Positions 52,407 to 61,119 are shown, numbered from the stretch's first letter. The stretch is 64,000 nt of DNA from Clostridia bacterium (GCA_017502845.1 JAFVUE010000009.1:62001-126000); one strand, 5' to 3'. The notes: generated by a model from the sequence alone, not told the origin. Program-made: numbers and translations.

Positions 52407-53591
52407 ATGAACAAAAAAACTATCGAAGATATTGCCGTAACCGGCAAAAAAGTTCTGGTTCGTTGCGACTTCAACGTGCCCCTGAACGACGAGAAGAAAA
52501 TCACAGATGAGAACCGTCTCATCGGTGCACTTCCCACAATTAAGTATCTTGTTGCACAGGGTGCAAAGGTTATCCTTTGCTCACACCTCGGCAGACCTAA
52601 GGGCGAATTCAATGAGAAATACAGTTTGAAGCCCGTTGCTGCACGTCTTTCTGAACTTCTTGGTCAGGAAGTTAAGATGGCAGAGGATGTTATCGGCGAG
52701 AGCGCTGCTAAATGTGTAGCAGACCTTAAAGACGGCGAGATAGTTCTTCTCGAAAACGTTCGTTATCATAAAGAAGAAGAAAAGAACGATCCCGAGTTCT
52801 CCAAGAAACTTGCTGACTTTGCTGATATCTATGTAAACGATGCATTCGGTACAGCACACCGTGCACACGCATCTACTGCAGGTGTTGCAGCATATATCCC
52901 CGCAGTATGCGGTTACCTTATCCAGAAAGAGATCGAAATCATGGGTAAGGCACTTTCTAACCCCGAGAGACCTTTCGTTGCAATCCTCGGCGGTGCAAAA
53001 GTTTCTGATAAAATCGGCGTTATCGAGAACCTTCTTGAGAAAGTTGATTCTCTCATTATCGGTGGCGGTATGGCTTACACATTCCTCGCTGCAAAAGGTT
53101 ACGGCGTAGGTACATCTATCTGCGAAGTAGAGAAGATTGAACTTGCAAAGAACCTTATGGAAAAAGCAGCTGCTAAAGGCGTAAACCTCCTTCTCCCCGT
53201 TGAGAACGTAGTTGCAGCAGAGTTTGCTGCAGATGCAGAGAGCAAAATTGTTCCCTCAAACGAAATCCCCGACGATTTCATGGGTATGGATATCGGTCCC
53301 AAGACAGTTGAACTCTTCTCTGATGTTATCAAGAATGCGAAGACAGTTATCTGGAATGGTCCTATGGGCGTATTTGAGATGCCTGCATTTGCTAACGGTA
53401 CAAAAGCAATCGCTAAGGCAGTTGCAGAGGCAGATGCTACAACAATCATCGGCGGTGGCGACAGTGCTGCTGCAGTTGAACAGCTCGGCTTTGCTGATAA
53501 GATGACACACATCTCTACAGGTGGCGGTGCATCTCTCGAATTCCTCGAGGGTATCGAACTCCCCGGTATCGCTGCACTTAACGATAAATAA
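52407..53591 (+). CDS. pgk: Phosphoglycerate kinase
   Basis: Transfers the acyl phosphate of 1,3-bisphosphoglycerate to ADP, the first ATP-yielding step of glycolysis. 394 residues, normal length. The N-terminal [14 protein letters not shown] substrate loop, [21 protein letters not shown] and [14 protein letters not shown] are all present. The C-domain has [13 protein letters not shown], the [11 protein letters not shown] segment and the nucleotide loop GGGDSAAA. The codon usage is of the highly expressed type. A gap gene does not precede it; the promoter is directly upstream. Confidence 0.98.
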   Translation: MNKKTIEDIAVTGKKVLVRCDFNVPLNDEKKITDENRLIGALPTIKYLVAQGAKVILCSHLGRPKGEFNEKYSLKPVAARLSELLGQEVKMAEDVIGESAAKCVADLKDGEIVLLENVRYHKEEEKNDPEFSKKLADFADIYVNDAFGTAHRAHASTAGVAAYIPAVCGYLIQKEIEIMGKALSNPERPFVAILGGAKVSDKIGVIENLLEKVDSLIIGGGMAYTFLAAKGYGVGTSICEVEKIELAKNLMEKAAAKGVNLLLPVENVVAAEFAADAESKIVPSNEIPDDFMGMDIGPKTVELFSDVIKNAKTVIWNGPMGVFEMPAFANGTKAIAKAVAEADATTIIGGGDSAAAVEQLGFADKMTHISTGGGASLEFLEGIELPGIAALNDK

Positions 53592-53606
53592 TTTTGACAT
53601 TACGAG

Positions 53607-53635
53607 ATTTGCCCTTTCTGATTGAAAGGGCAAAT
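53607..53635 (+). terminator. Intercistronic hairpin between pgk and tpiA
   Basis: ATTTGCCCTTTC pairs perfectly with GAAAGGGCAAAT over a TGATT loop. Only TTTG follows, so it may be an RNA-stability or processing stem rather than a terminator. Confidence 0.6.
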
Positions 53636-53668
53636 TTTGAGAATTAACAATTTGAAAGGACGATTAAA

Positions 53669-54415
53669 ATGAGAAAAATCACAGTTGCAGGTAACTGGAA
53701 AATGAACAAAACTCCTGCTGAAACAGTTAAACTTATTAACGAACTTAAACCCCTGGTTGCAGATGCAAAGAACGATTGTGTTATCTGCGTACCTTTTACA
53801 TCCTTGAGCGAAGCAGTTAAAGCATGTGAGGGTTCCAATATCAAAGTTGGTGCACAGAATATGTACTTTGAAGAGAGCGGTGCTTTCACAGGCGAGATTG
53901 CTCCCTCAATGCTGGTTGAACTCGGTGTTAAATATGTTATCATCGGTCATAGCGAACGCAGACAGTACTTTGCAGAAACAGATGAAACTGTAAACCTCAA
54001 AGTTAAGAAAGCATTCGAGCACGACCTTATCCCGATCGTATGTGTAGGCGAGAGCTTGGAGCAGAGAGAACAGGGTATCACAAACGACCTGGTTTCTATG
54101 CAGACAAAGATTGCACTTCTCGGTCTTACAGCAGAGCAGGTTAAGAAAGTTATTATTGCTTACGAACCCATCTGGGCTATCGGTACAGGCAAAACTGCTA
54201 CAAGCGATCAGGCACAGGAAGTATGTGCAAAGATCCGTGCAACAGTTGCAGAAGTATTTGGCGCAGATGCAGCAGATGCCGTTACAGTACAGTATGGCGG
54301 CAGCGTAAATGCAAAGAACTCTGCAGAACTCTTTGCTAAAGAAGACATCGACGGCGGTCTCGTTGGCGGTGCAAGTTTGAAAGCAGAGGACTTCAGCATT
54401 ATCGTAAACAGCTGA
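53669..54415 (+). CDS. tpiA: Triose-phosphate isomerase
   Basis: Interconverts dihydroxyacetone phosphate and glyceraldehyde-3-phosphate. 248 residues. Active-site elements are complete: AGNWKMN (Asn and catalytic Lys), GHSERRQ (electrophilic His), [12 protein letters not shown] (catalytic Glu and loop 6) and [11 protein letters not shown] with GGLVGGASL for phosphate binding. GAAAGGACG precedes the ATG. Confidence 0.98.
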   Translation: MRKITVAGNWKMNKTPAETVKLINELKPLVADAKNDCVICVPFTSLSEAVKACEGSNIKVGAQNMYFEESGAFTGEIAPSMLVELGVKYVIIGHSERRQYFAETDETVNLKVKKAFEHDLIPIVCVGESLEQREQGITNDLVSMQTKIALLGLTAEQVKKVIIAYEPIWAIGTGKTATSDQAQEVCAKIRATVAEVFGADAADAVTVQYGGSVNAKNSAELFAKEDIDGGLVGGASLKAEDFSIIVNS

Positions 54416-54433
54416 TTGGATAGAGATTAATGT

Positions 54434-54544
54434 GCGTTCCCGATTCAGACAGAGTACAAAATATTGTAGGGTACGGATAAATCCGTACCGCGGAATGCAT
54501 TAATGCATTCCCTACGGTATTTCTTCCTGATGAAATGGGAACGC
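54434..54544. repeat. Nested inverted-repeat element between tpiA and gpmI
   Basis: An outer pair GCGTTCCC (54434-54441) / GGGAACGC (54537-54544) encloses a 50-base core bounded by GTAGGG (54466) and CCCTAC (54515). The core is two perfect adjacent hairpins, GTACGGAT/ATCCGTAC and GGAATGCAT/ATGCATTCC, each with a two-base centre. It shares the GTAGGG edge with the units at 47061. Confidence 0.8.
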
Positions 54545-54573
54545 TAATCATATATAAGAAAGGCAGATTTATT

Positions 54574-56103
54574 ATGAGCAAAAGACCTATCGTACTTGCT
54601 ATCCTTGACGGTTACGGCAAAAGCGATTTAGAAAAGGGTAATGCGGTACTTGCTGCAAAAACACCCAATCTTGATAAACTCACAGCAGAGAACCCCGCAA
54701 CAATCATTCACGCAAGTGGTATGGATGTAGGACTTCCCGACGGACAGATGGGTAACTCCGAGGTTGGCCACACCAATATCGGCGCAGGCAGAATCGTTTA
54801 TCAGGAACTTACAAGAATCACAAAGTCAATTTCAGACGGCGATTTCTTCAATAATGCCGCATTCAATGAGGCGTGTGAAAACTGCAAGAAGAACGGAAGC
54901 GCACTCCATATTATGGGCCTTCTCTCTGACGGCGGTGTTCATAGCCATAATGAGCATATGTACGCTCTCGTCAAACTTGCAAAGGATAAAGGACTCGATA
55001 AGGTTTATATCCATTGTTTCTTGGACGGAAGAGACGTTTCTCCTACAAGCGGTGTTGATTTTGCAAAAGCACTTGTTAATAAAATCCGTGAAATCGGCGC
55101 AGGTGAGATTGCAACCGTAATGGGCAGATACTACGCTATGGACCGTGATAACCGTTGGGAAAGAGTTGTTAAGGCATACGATGCAATGGTTAAAGGCGAG
55201 GGCGAATACTGTGATTCAGCAGTTACAGCTATCGAAACATCTTATAATAAAGATGTAACAGACGAATTCGTAGTTCCTACTGTTATTACAAAAGACGGTA
55301 CTCCCACAGGTAAGATTTCAAATGGCGATTCTGTTATTTTCTATAACTTCCGTCCCGACCGTGCCCGTGAGATTACAAGAACACTTGTTGATCCCGACTT
55401 TTCTGGTTTTGATAGAGAAATGCTTGACCTCTACTTTGTATGTATGACACAGTACGACGCGTCAATGCCCAATGTAAATGTTGCATTCAAACCCGAATCA
55501 CTGGAGAACACATTCGGCGAATATATCAGTGGTCTTGGTATGAAACAGCTCCGTATCGCTGAAACAGAGAAGTATGCTCACGTAACATTCTTCTTCAACG
55601 GCGGTGTTGAAAAGACTTATGAGGGCGAGGACAGAATCCTGGTTGCATCTCCTAAAGTTGCGACATATGATATGCAGCCCGAAATGAGCGCATATGAAGT
55701 TACAGAAAAACTTCTTGAAGCACTCGATACTGATAAATACGATGTAGTTATCTTGAACTACGCAAACTGCGATATGGTAGGCCATACGGGTGTTATGGAA
55801 GCCGCAGTTGCAGCCGTTGAGGCGGTTGATACCTGCGTTGGCAAGATTGCCGATAAGGTTGCTTCAATGGGTGGTGTAATGCTTATCACAGCCGACCACG
55901 GTAATGCAGAGCAGATGCTCGATCCCGAAACAGGCGATGTGTTCACAGCGCATAGCACAAATGTAGTTCCCCTTATCATAACAGGTCTTGGGGATATCAA
56001 ACTCAAAAAAGGTCGCCTTGCAGACCTTGCTCCCACAATGCTCGATATTATGGGCGTTGAAAAACCTGCCCAGATGACAGGCGAGAGCGTAATAGAGAAA
56101 TAA
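54574..56103 (+). CDS. gpmI: 2,3-bisphosphoglycerate-independent phosphoglycerate mutase
   Basis: Interconverts 3- and 2-phosphoglycerate through a phosphoserine intermediate using Mn2+. 509 residues, an alkaline-phosphatase-superfamily enzyme. LAILDGYGKSDLEKGNAV holds the first metal-ligand Asp, and MGNSEVGHTNIGAGR contains the catalytic Ser. FLDGRDVSPTSG, GRYYAMDRDNRWER, NYANCDMVGHTG and ADHGNAEQM provide the remaining ligands. AAGAAAGG precedes the ATG at 54574; the frame further up overlaps the intergenic repeat and lacks a ribosome binding site. Confidence 0.98.
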   Translation: MSKRPIVLAILDGYGKSDLEKGNAVLAAKTPNLDKLTAENPATIIHASGMDVGLPDGQMGNSEVGHTNIGAGRIVYQELTRITKSISDGDFFNNAAFNEACENCKKNGSALHIMGLLSDGGVHSHNEHMYALVKLAKDKGLDKVYIHCFLDGRDVSPTSGVDFAKALVNKIREIGAGEIATVMGRYYAMDRDNRWERVVKAYDAMVKGEGEYCDSAVTAIETSYNKDVTDEFVVPTVITKDGTPTGKISNGDSVIFYNFRPDRAREITRTLVDPDFSGFDREMLDLYFVCMTQYDASMPNVNVAFKPESLENTFGEYISGLGMKQLRIAETEKYAHVTFFFNGGVEKTYEGEDRILVASPKVATYDMQPEMSAYEVTEKLLEALDTDKYDVVILNYANCDMVGHTGVMEAAVAAVEAVDTCVGKIADKVASMGGVMLITADHGNAEQMLDPETGDVFTAHSTNVVPLIITGLGDIKLKKGRLADLAPTMLDIMGVEKPAQMTGESVIEK

Positions 56104-56106
56104 AAA

Positions 56107-56141
56107 CAAGCGTTGACTTTTATAGTCAACGCTTATTTTTA
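56107..56141 (+). terminator. Terminator of gpmI
   Basis: AAGCGTTGACT / AGTCAACGCTT with a TTTAT-type loop followed by ATTTTTATT. Confidence 0.88.
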
Positions 56142-56184
56142 TTGGTTTGGCGACAATTCGGATATGTAAACTTTTTTGAGCAAT

Positions 56185-56345
56185 AAAAAAGTGCGTGGCA
56201 GAGCCACGCACGAAAAACACATGACTCCGAATGCAACCACGCAACTCATAAACACAATACTCAGTTATGCTTAAAAAGCCATGTATTTTTGCCAAAAGGA
56301 CATAAAAATACACAACCGAATATTATATTATTAAGTTACGTGGTT
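56185..56345 (-). ncRNA. Orphan structured small RNA, about 161 nt, 6S-like architecture
   Basis: On the minus strand a consensus promoter (56352-56380) places the start at about 56345, exactly where a 12-bp closing stem begins: AACCACGTAACT with AGTTGCGTGGTT. Inside are a symmetric 9/9 internal loop, then an 11-bp stem AATATTCGGTT/AACTGAGTATT. Next is a 1/15 asymmetric region whose 3' side holds the mini-hairpin GCTT-TTT-AAGC, and then a 9-bp apical stem TGTATTTTT/AAAAATACA with a 13-base loop. A terminator GTGCGTGGC-TCT-GCCACGCAC plus six T follows at 56211-56185. The three non-Watson-Crick positions are all G-U on this strand, and would be A-C on the other. No credible ORF lies within it. 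Closing stem, central bubble and apical stem resemble 6S RNA, but family membership is not proven. Confidence 0.75.
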
Positions 56346-56351
56346 AAAGTT

Positions 56352-56380
56352 ATTGTAACATAGCATATAATATTTGTCAA
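56352..56380 (-). promoter_or_regulatory. Promoter of the orphan small RNA
   Basis: On the minus strand: TTGACA (56380-56375), 17-base spacer, TACAAT (56357-56352). Confidence 0.88.
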
Positions 56381-56442
56381 TAAATCTTTCGCATTGAGAA
56401 AATTATAAATCCTCGCAATTCAATATAAATTACGAGGATTTT

Positions 56443-56949
56443 TTACTTTTCATTTATTATTCTGCAAGGACTTCCAACAGCGGTAGCACCGTCGGGGATG
56501 TCCATATTGATGAGCGAACACGCACCTATAACGGCGGATTCGCCTATGATGATTCCTTCTCTTTCTTTGTCGCGGTTTTTGCTGATTATGCTTGTCCGCA
56601 TACCGATATATGCATTATCTTTTATAGTTATGGGCAAGTGTTTTTGGTTGCGGCCATGACAGGCAAAGAATACGCCATATGATATTATTACATTGTTTCC
56701 GATTGTTATGTAATCATAACACAAATCATCCAGATAGCATCTCATTCCGATAAAGCATTTCTTTCCGATTTTGAATCCGCAACACCTGTATAAGAAAATC
56801 CTGATAGTATTAAAGGGACAATTTGCTGCAATGACATTGGTGATGTACTTCCTTATAGGTTTGCATATCAGTTTCAATATGCTGTATTTCAGGTAATACG
56901 GCGGTTCCTTGCGTGAGAACAGTCTGTATACGCGTTCAGGTAATGTCAT
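56443..56949 (-). CDS. Left-handed beta-helix acyltransferase (hexapeptide repeat, 168 aa)
   Basis: An O- or N-acyltransferase of the LbH family, using acetyl- or acyl-CoA. 168 residues with an N-terminal helical extension (1-50). Imperfect hexapeptide repeats follow (IGKKCFIGMRCYLDD, ITIGNNVIISYGV, ITIKDNAYIGMRTSII, IIIGESAVIGACSLIN), with a loop His in FACHGRNQKH and the closing DIPDGATAVGSPCRII. This layout is usual for serine, maltose or polysaccharide acetyltransferases. It stands alone with no glycan cluster around it, so the acceptor is unknown. An AAATCCTCG/CGAGGATTT stem at about 56407-56442 follows its stop. Confidence 0.87.
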   Translation of the reverse strand: MTLPERVYRLFSRKEPPYYLKYSILKLICKPIRKYITNVIAANCPFNTIRIFLYRCCGFKIGKKCFIGMRCYLDDLCYDYITIGNNVIISYGVFFACHGRNQKHLPITIKDNAYIGMRTSIISKNRDKEREGIIIGESAVIGACSLINMDIPDGATAVGSPCRIINEK

Positions 56950-57074
56950 TGATATCCTCCTTAAAAAAACTGTTACTTTATTTTAGTATAAATTTTTAGT
57001 AAAGTCAATAGACAAATGCGCTGTAGGTTGTGTATGTGTATTAATCAGAGGTTTTGCTTCCCTTACTTTTAGTG

Positions 57075-57103
57075 TAGACAAAGGTTCGTATTTGGTGTAT
57101 AAT
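57075..57103 (+). promoter_or_regulatory. Promoter of the pyrC-FHA-FtsW operon
   Basis: TAGACA (57075-57080), 17-base spacer, TATAAT (57098-57103). Confidence 0.8.
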
Positions 57104-57142
57104 ATTATGTAGAATACAAACCCCATAGAGGAGTTGATTTAT

Positions 57143-58420
57143 ATGAAAATTATTATAAAAGGTGGCAGGGTAATTGATCCTGCAAACGGTGTTGACCGTG
57201 TAGCGGATGTCCTTGCAGAAGACGGCGTGATTGTTAATATCGGCGAGAATATTTCTGCAGACGGCGCAGAGGTTATAGATGCATCGGGGAATATTGTGGT
57301 TCCAGGACTTATTGATATGCATTGCCACCTCCGTGAACCGGGATTTGAATATAAAGAAGACATCATAAACGGCAGTAAGAGTGCTCTTGCGGGAGGGTTC
57401 ACTTCCATTGCCTGTATGCCTAATACAAAACCGGCGTCAGACAGTAAAGAAACTGTTTCCTATATAGCAAACCGCGGTAAAGAAGCCAATATGGCAAATG
57501 TTTTCCCCATCGGTGCTATCACAAAAGGTCTTGGCGGAGTGGAACTTACTGATATTGCTGAACTCAAAAACGCAGGTGCAATAGCAGTATCCGATGATGG
57601 CAGACCTGTCGAGAATTCGGCAATGATGCTCTCTGCTATGAAAACTGCAAAAGATCTTGGCGTTTCGGTTATTTCTCATTGTGAAGATATTTCTCTCGGC
57701 AAAGGTGCTATGAATGAGGGTGCACTTGCCGATGAACTTGGTTTTGAGGGAATCTCTCCATGTTCCGAGGAAGTTATGGTTGCCCGTGATGCAATCCTTT
57801 CCGAACAGTATAAACTCCCTATGCATATTGCTCACGTGAGCACACGCCGTTCTGTTGATTTTGTCCGCAGAGCAAAGGCAAATGGTGCTCCAATCACTTG
57901 CGAAACCTGTCCCCATTATTTCTCACTTACAGAGGATGCGGTAAAACGCTACGGCTCCAATGCCAAGATGAATCCTCCTCTCCGTGGTGCAGACGATATG
58001 TCGGCAATTATTGAGGGACTCAAAGACGGAACTATTGATGTTATTGCCACTGACCATGCTCCTCACAGTGCGGAGGAGAAGAGTGGCGAATTCGGTAAAA
58101 CTCCTAACGGCATAGTCGGTTTTGAAACTGCATTTGCAGTTGGCTACACATACCTTGTGGAAAAGGGATATCTCACTCTTTCCGAACTTATCGGCAAGAT
58201 GACCTGTGCTCCGTCGGATATACTGAATATCGGCAGAGGCAATCTCGGTATTGGCGCACCTGCAGACATTGCGATTTTCAATATTGATGATAAATACACA
58301 GTAGACGTAGCGAAATTCTACTCCAAAAGTAAGAACTCTCCCTACGATGGCTTTGAATTAAAAGGAAAACTCGTCTGCTCCGTAGTAGGCGGTAAAACTG
58401 TTTTTTGTCCCGAGAGGTGA
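57143..58420 (+). CDS. pyrC: Dihydroorotase
   Basis: Cyclises carbamoyl-aspartate to dihydroorotate in pyrimidine synthesis. 425 residues, class I length. DMHCHLREPGFEYKEDI holds the HxH zinc ligands and the substrate Arg. HCED and HIAHVSTRRS provide further His ligands, and ATDHAPHS the catalytic Asp. The last 70 residues form the usual beta-sandwich ending GKTVFCPER. AGAGGAG precedes the ATG at 57143. No other pyr gene is adjacent; the downstream genes concern the cell envelope. Confidence 0.95.
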   Translation: MKIIIKGGRVIDPANGVDRVADVLAEDGVIVNIGENISADGAEVIDASGNIVVPGLIDMHCHLREPGFEYKEDIINGSKSALAGGFTSIACMPNTKPASDSKETVSYIANRGKEANMANVFPIGAITKGLGGVELTDIAELKNAGAIAVSDDGRPVENSAMMLSAMKTAKDLGVSVISHCEDISLGKGAMNEGALADELGFEGISPCSEEVMVARDAILSEQYKLPMHIAHVSTRRSVDFVRRAKANGAPITCETCPHYFSLTEDAVKRYGSNAKMNPPLRGADDMSAIIEGLKDGTIDVIATDHAPHSAEEKSGEFGKTPNGIVGFETAFAVGYTYLVEKGYLTLSELIGKMTCAPSDILNIGRGNLGIGAPADIAIFNIDDKYTVDVAKFYSKSKNSPYDGFELKGKLVCSVVGGKTVFCPER

Positions 58421-58424
58421 TTAA

Positions 58425-58877
58425 ATGTATAATCTGATAGCGGATATACTCAAGTACGGACTTGTGCTTGTTGTGTATATGTTTATATACAGTGTTATCA
58501 AGCTTATTTATCTTGATATCACCGACACTCGCAGGATGGAGAATTCCCTTGTGGGCGCTATCGCATACCTCAAAACCATAACCATTGGAAAAAATCTCAA
58601 GTACAAACTATTTGACAGTTACGGTATAAGAGAGAATTCGGTTGTAGGCAGCAGTAAAAAGTGCGATGTGTATATCAAGGATCCCTATATGTCCAAGGAG
58701 AATACGAGTATATTCTTGAAAGACGGAGCTTTTTATATTCAGGACTTAAACAGTACAAACGGCACATATGTCAATGACAAGAAATTGACTGCTGCACCAA
58801 AGCGATTGAAAGATGGAGATAAGATCAAAATGGGCGAACTGAACTTTGTGTTTGTGGACCCCTATGAAATGGCATAA
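58425..58877 (+). CDS. Membrane-anchored FHA-domain protein (150 aa)
   Basis: The N-terminal membrane segment is at about 10-30 (YGLVLVVYMFIYSVIKLIYL). A cytosolic FHA domain spans about 65-145: NSVVGSSKKCDVYIKDPYMS and LNSTNGTYVNDKKL, with the phosphothreonine-binding GS-x-S/N-x-NGT elements. FHA domains read phosphothreonine from Ser/Thr kinases, but no kinase or phosphatase gene is in the window. It is 4 bases after pyrC and 11 before the FtsW/RodA gene, an order (FHA, FtsW/RodA, usually then a PBP) common in Firmicutes and Actinobacteria. Confidence 0.9.
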   Translation: MYNLIADILKYGLVLVVYMFIYSVIKLIYLDITDTRRMENSLVGAIAYLKTITIGKNLKYKLFDSYGIRENSVVGSSKKCDVYIKDPYMSKENTSIFLKDGAFYIQDLNSTNGTYVNDKKLTAAPKRLKDGDKIKMGELNFVFVDPYEMA

Positions 58878-58888
58878 GGAGATATGAT

Positions 58889-60124
58889 ATGGGTAGATTA
58901 AAGATGCGCCCTGTACTGTATCTCCTGCTCTTGAATCTTATCGGCTTTCTTCTTCTTTTTATGTATAAGGAGCCGAAAGATATCAATATCCTCTATGCGG
59001 GACTTGCGGTACTTGCTATAAATATAGGTGTATATGCTCTTATGCGTCTTCTTAATATGGGTGATGTGTACCTGTTTCTTATGGTTTCCATCCTTGTAAG
59101 TATTGGTATAATTATGCTTATACGTCTTGACACGGGTTTCGGCTATAATCAGGTGTTTTGGTTTGGGGCAGGAGTTGTGGTGTTTCTTGTGAGTTATCTT
59201 GCTTTCAGATTGTTTAAGTATTGGGATAAACTACTGCTTCTGTATATAATCGTATCATTTGCCCTGTTTGCAATAACACTTATTTTCGGTGTTTCCCGTG
59301 GCGGTTCACGGAACTGGATTGCAATCGGCGGAAAAACCGTTCAGCCATCGGAATTTATTAAGATATCCTATGTGTTTGCACTTGCCTGTTTCTTTTCAGC
59401 GAAGAAGAAAAAAAGCGGACCTATGGCAGGAGAACTGCTTGGAATACCAAAGAAATTTATTGCCGCCAATATATTTGTCTATATGTGCCTCGGCTTTCTG
59501 CTTTTGCAGAAAGAATGGGGAACTGCGGTGGTATTTTTCCTCACATTCTATGCAATGATGTTCCTCTACGACGCACCGAAACGTTTGATGCTCATTAATG
59601 CTCTTATGCTTGTTGTGGGACTTATCGGCGGATATTTTTTAACCGACCATATCTATTCACGAGTTGCAACCTGGATGGATCCTTGGGCTGATGCTACAGG
59701 CAAAGGGTATCAGATAACACAATCACTTTTTGCCATAACATCGGGCGGATATTTCGGCACGGGAATCGGTAACGGTCAACCCCACTTTATCCCCGAGGTT
59801 CATTCCGACTTCATATTCTCCGCAATCTGCGAGGAAATGGGCGTTTTCACGGGTATAGCGATTATTATGATATACTTTATCTACTCATACCGTGGATTCA
59901 AGATTGGCCTTAAGGCGAAAAGCGAATTTTTGAAAGCACTTACTTTCGGTCTTGTATTAAGCTTTGCGTTCCAGACATTTATAATAGTGGGCGGAGTAAT
60001 AAAACTCATCCCCCTAACAGGTATTACAATGCCCTTTGTAAGCTACGGCGGAAGCTCGATGGTTTCCTGTTGTATTATGACGGGAATATTGACCGCCGTA
60101 TCATATCTTGAACGAAAAAGATAA
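58889..60124 (+). CDS. FtsW/RodA/SpoVE-family peptidoglycan glycosyltransferase (SEDS)
   Basis: An integral membrane enzyme that polymerises lipid II, normally paired with a class B penicillin-binding protein. 411 residues and about ten helices. SEDS signatures: GGSRNWIAIGGKTVQPSEF, then KEWGTAVVFFLTF, SDFIFSAICEEMG and the C-terminal ITMPFVSYGGSSM. AAGGAG lies before the ATG. The PBP gene that usually follows is missing; a terminator comes directly after, so its partner must be encoded elsewhere. Division (FtsW) and elongation (RodA) roles cannot be separated here. Confidence 0.94.
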   Translation: MGRLKMRPVLYLLLLNLIGFLLLFMYKEPKDINILYAGLAVLAINIGVYALMRLLNMGDVYLFLMVSILVSIGIIMLIRLDTGFGYNQVFWFGAGVVVFLVSYLAFRLFKYWDKLLLLYIIVSFALFAITLIFGVSRGGSRNWIAIGGKTVQPSEFIKISYVFALACFFSAKKKKSGPMAGELLGIPKKFIAANIFVYMCLGFLLLQKEWGTAVVFFLTFYAMMFLYDAPKRLMLINALMLVVGLIGGYFLTDHIYSRVATWMDPWADATGKGYQITQSLFAITSGGYFGTGIGNGQPHFIPEVHSDFIFSAICEEMGVFTGIAIIMIYFIYSYRGFKIGLKAKSEFLKALTFGLVLSFAFQTFIIVGGVIKLIPLTGITMPFVSYGGSSMVSCCIMTGILTAVSYLERKR

Positions 60125-60150
60125 AGGATTATTCCTTTATCTTTTTTTAT
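60116..60150 (+). terminator. Terminator of the pyrC-FHA-FtsW operon
   Basis: AAAAAGATAAAGGA / TCCTTTATCTTTTTTT hairpin overlapping the stop codon of the SEDS gene. Confidence 0.9.
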
Positions 60151-60159
60151 GCAAAACTA

Positions 60160-60188
60160 TTGCATAACCGTATATTTTCGTGTATAAT
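60160..60188 (+). promoter_or_regulatory. Promoter of nadK-argR-recN
   Basis: TTGCAT (60160-60165), 17-base spacer, TATAAT (60183-60188). Confidence 0.85.
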
Positions 60189-60194
60189 AAAATG

Positions 60195-60303
60195 GTATTA
60201 TTGTGGGTAATTGTACCTAAGCAGTCGCGTAAAAAACCTATGCCCAAAACGGGTTCGGATATTAGCGCATCTGCTTACAGAAAAACGAAAGGAATGGTGC
60301 AGC
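60195..60303 (+). promoter_or_regulatory. Structured leader of nadK
   Basis: A leader of about 108 bases. TAAGCAG (60218-60224) pairs perfectly with CTGCTTA (60271-60277), enclosing a GCG/CGC extension and an A-rich loop with a CCC/GGG mini-stem. A smaller GGTA/TACC hairpin precedes it, and GAAAGGA follows. It does not match a riboswitch class that I can recall in detail. Confidence 0.5.
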
Positions 60304-61119
60304 ATGACGGTTGCCGTATATACCAATATGCGTAAGGATACAGACCTTGCCGTAACAGAGCGGGTTGTAAAGTATTTAGACGGCAAATGCAATATGATAT
60401 TCCGTAAAGATTTTGAATCTTTCGGGGATATGTGTGCATCCTGCGATGCTCTTGTTATTCTTGGCGGCGATGGCACTATTCTAAATGCCGCCCGAGTTGC
60501 ATGCGATTATGATAAACCGATCCTCGGCATTAATCTCGGTACGGTAGGTTTTCTTGCAGAGGTAGAGGTTGATAAGATAGAGACGTGTCTCGACCGTTTC
60601 CTTGCAGGGGAATACGAGATAGAAGAAAGATTTATGATAAAAGCGGAGATAATCCGAAACGGCGAAGTAATTGCTACATATAAAGCACTCAATGATGTTG
60701 TGGTGTCTGCCGCATCCTTTAAGAAAGTTGTTTCTACAGATATTTTGGTAGATGATGATTATATTGCATCCTATGATGCAGACGGTGTTGTAATTGCAAC
60801 TCCAACAGGTTCTACTGCATATTCGCTTTCCGCAGGTGGACCTATAACTGATAATACTATGAAACTCATATTGGTTACTCCAATATGTGCCCACACCCTT
60901 TCGTCAAGACCGCTTATACTTCCACCCGAGAAGAAAGTAACCGTTGAACTTACCAGGGACAGGGAAGCGGCGTCGTTTTTAACTGTTGACGGTAACGACG
61001 GCGAAAAACTTCTTCAGGGAGATAAGGTTGTTATCAGCGCATCGGAACATACGACAAAACTTATCCGTGTGAACGGTATGAATTTCTATGAAATACTCCG
61101 TAGGAAAATCGGAAATTAA
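60304..61119 (+). CDS. nadK: NAD kinase
   Basis: Phosphorylates NAD+ to NADP+ with ATP. 271 residues. The hallmark GGDGT (in VILGGDGTILNAAR), LGINLGTVGFLAEV, the LNDVVVS strand and the nucleotide loop TPTGSTAYSLSAGGP are all present. The ATG at 60304 follows GAAAGGA; upstream in-frame sequence belongs to the structured leader. It is first of nadK-argR-recN, an order conserved across Clostridia and Bacilli. Confidence 0.97.
   Translation: MTVAVYTNMRKDTDLAVTERVVKYLDGKCNMIFRKDFESFGDMCASCDALVILGGDGTILNAARVACDYDKPILGINLGTVGFLAEVEVDKIETCLDRFLAGEYEIEERFMIKAEIIRNGEVIATYKALNDVVVSAASFKKVVSTDILVDDDYIASYDADGVVIATPTGSTAYSLSAGGPITDNTMKLILVTPICAHTLSSRPLILPPEKKVTVELTRDREAASFLTVDGNDGEKLLQGDKVVISASEHTTKLIRVNGMNFYEILRRKIGN

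Noticed and set aside
56149-56313. A coding ORF on the minus strand inside the orphan RNA region
   Set aside because: The frame starting MSCVVAFGVM runs through the terminator hairpin and lacks a Shine-Dalgarno sequence; the RNA structure explains the region better.
60195-60303. Twister ribozyme or known NAD+ riboswitch in the nadK leader
   Set aside because: The partial likeness (UAA, AUGCCC, CGGAUA) does not reproduce the twister loop order, and the duplicated hairpins of the NAD+-I class are absent.
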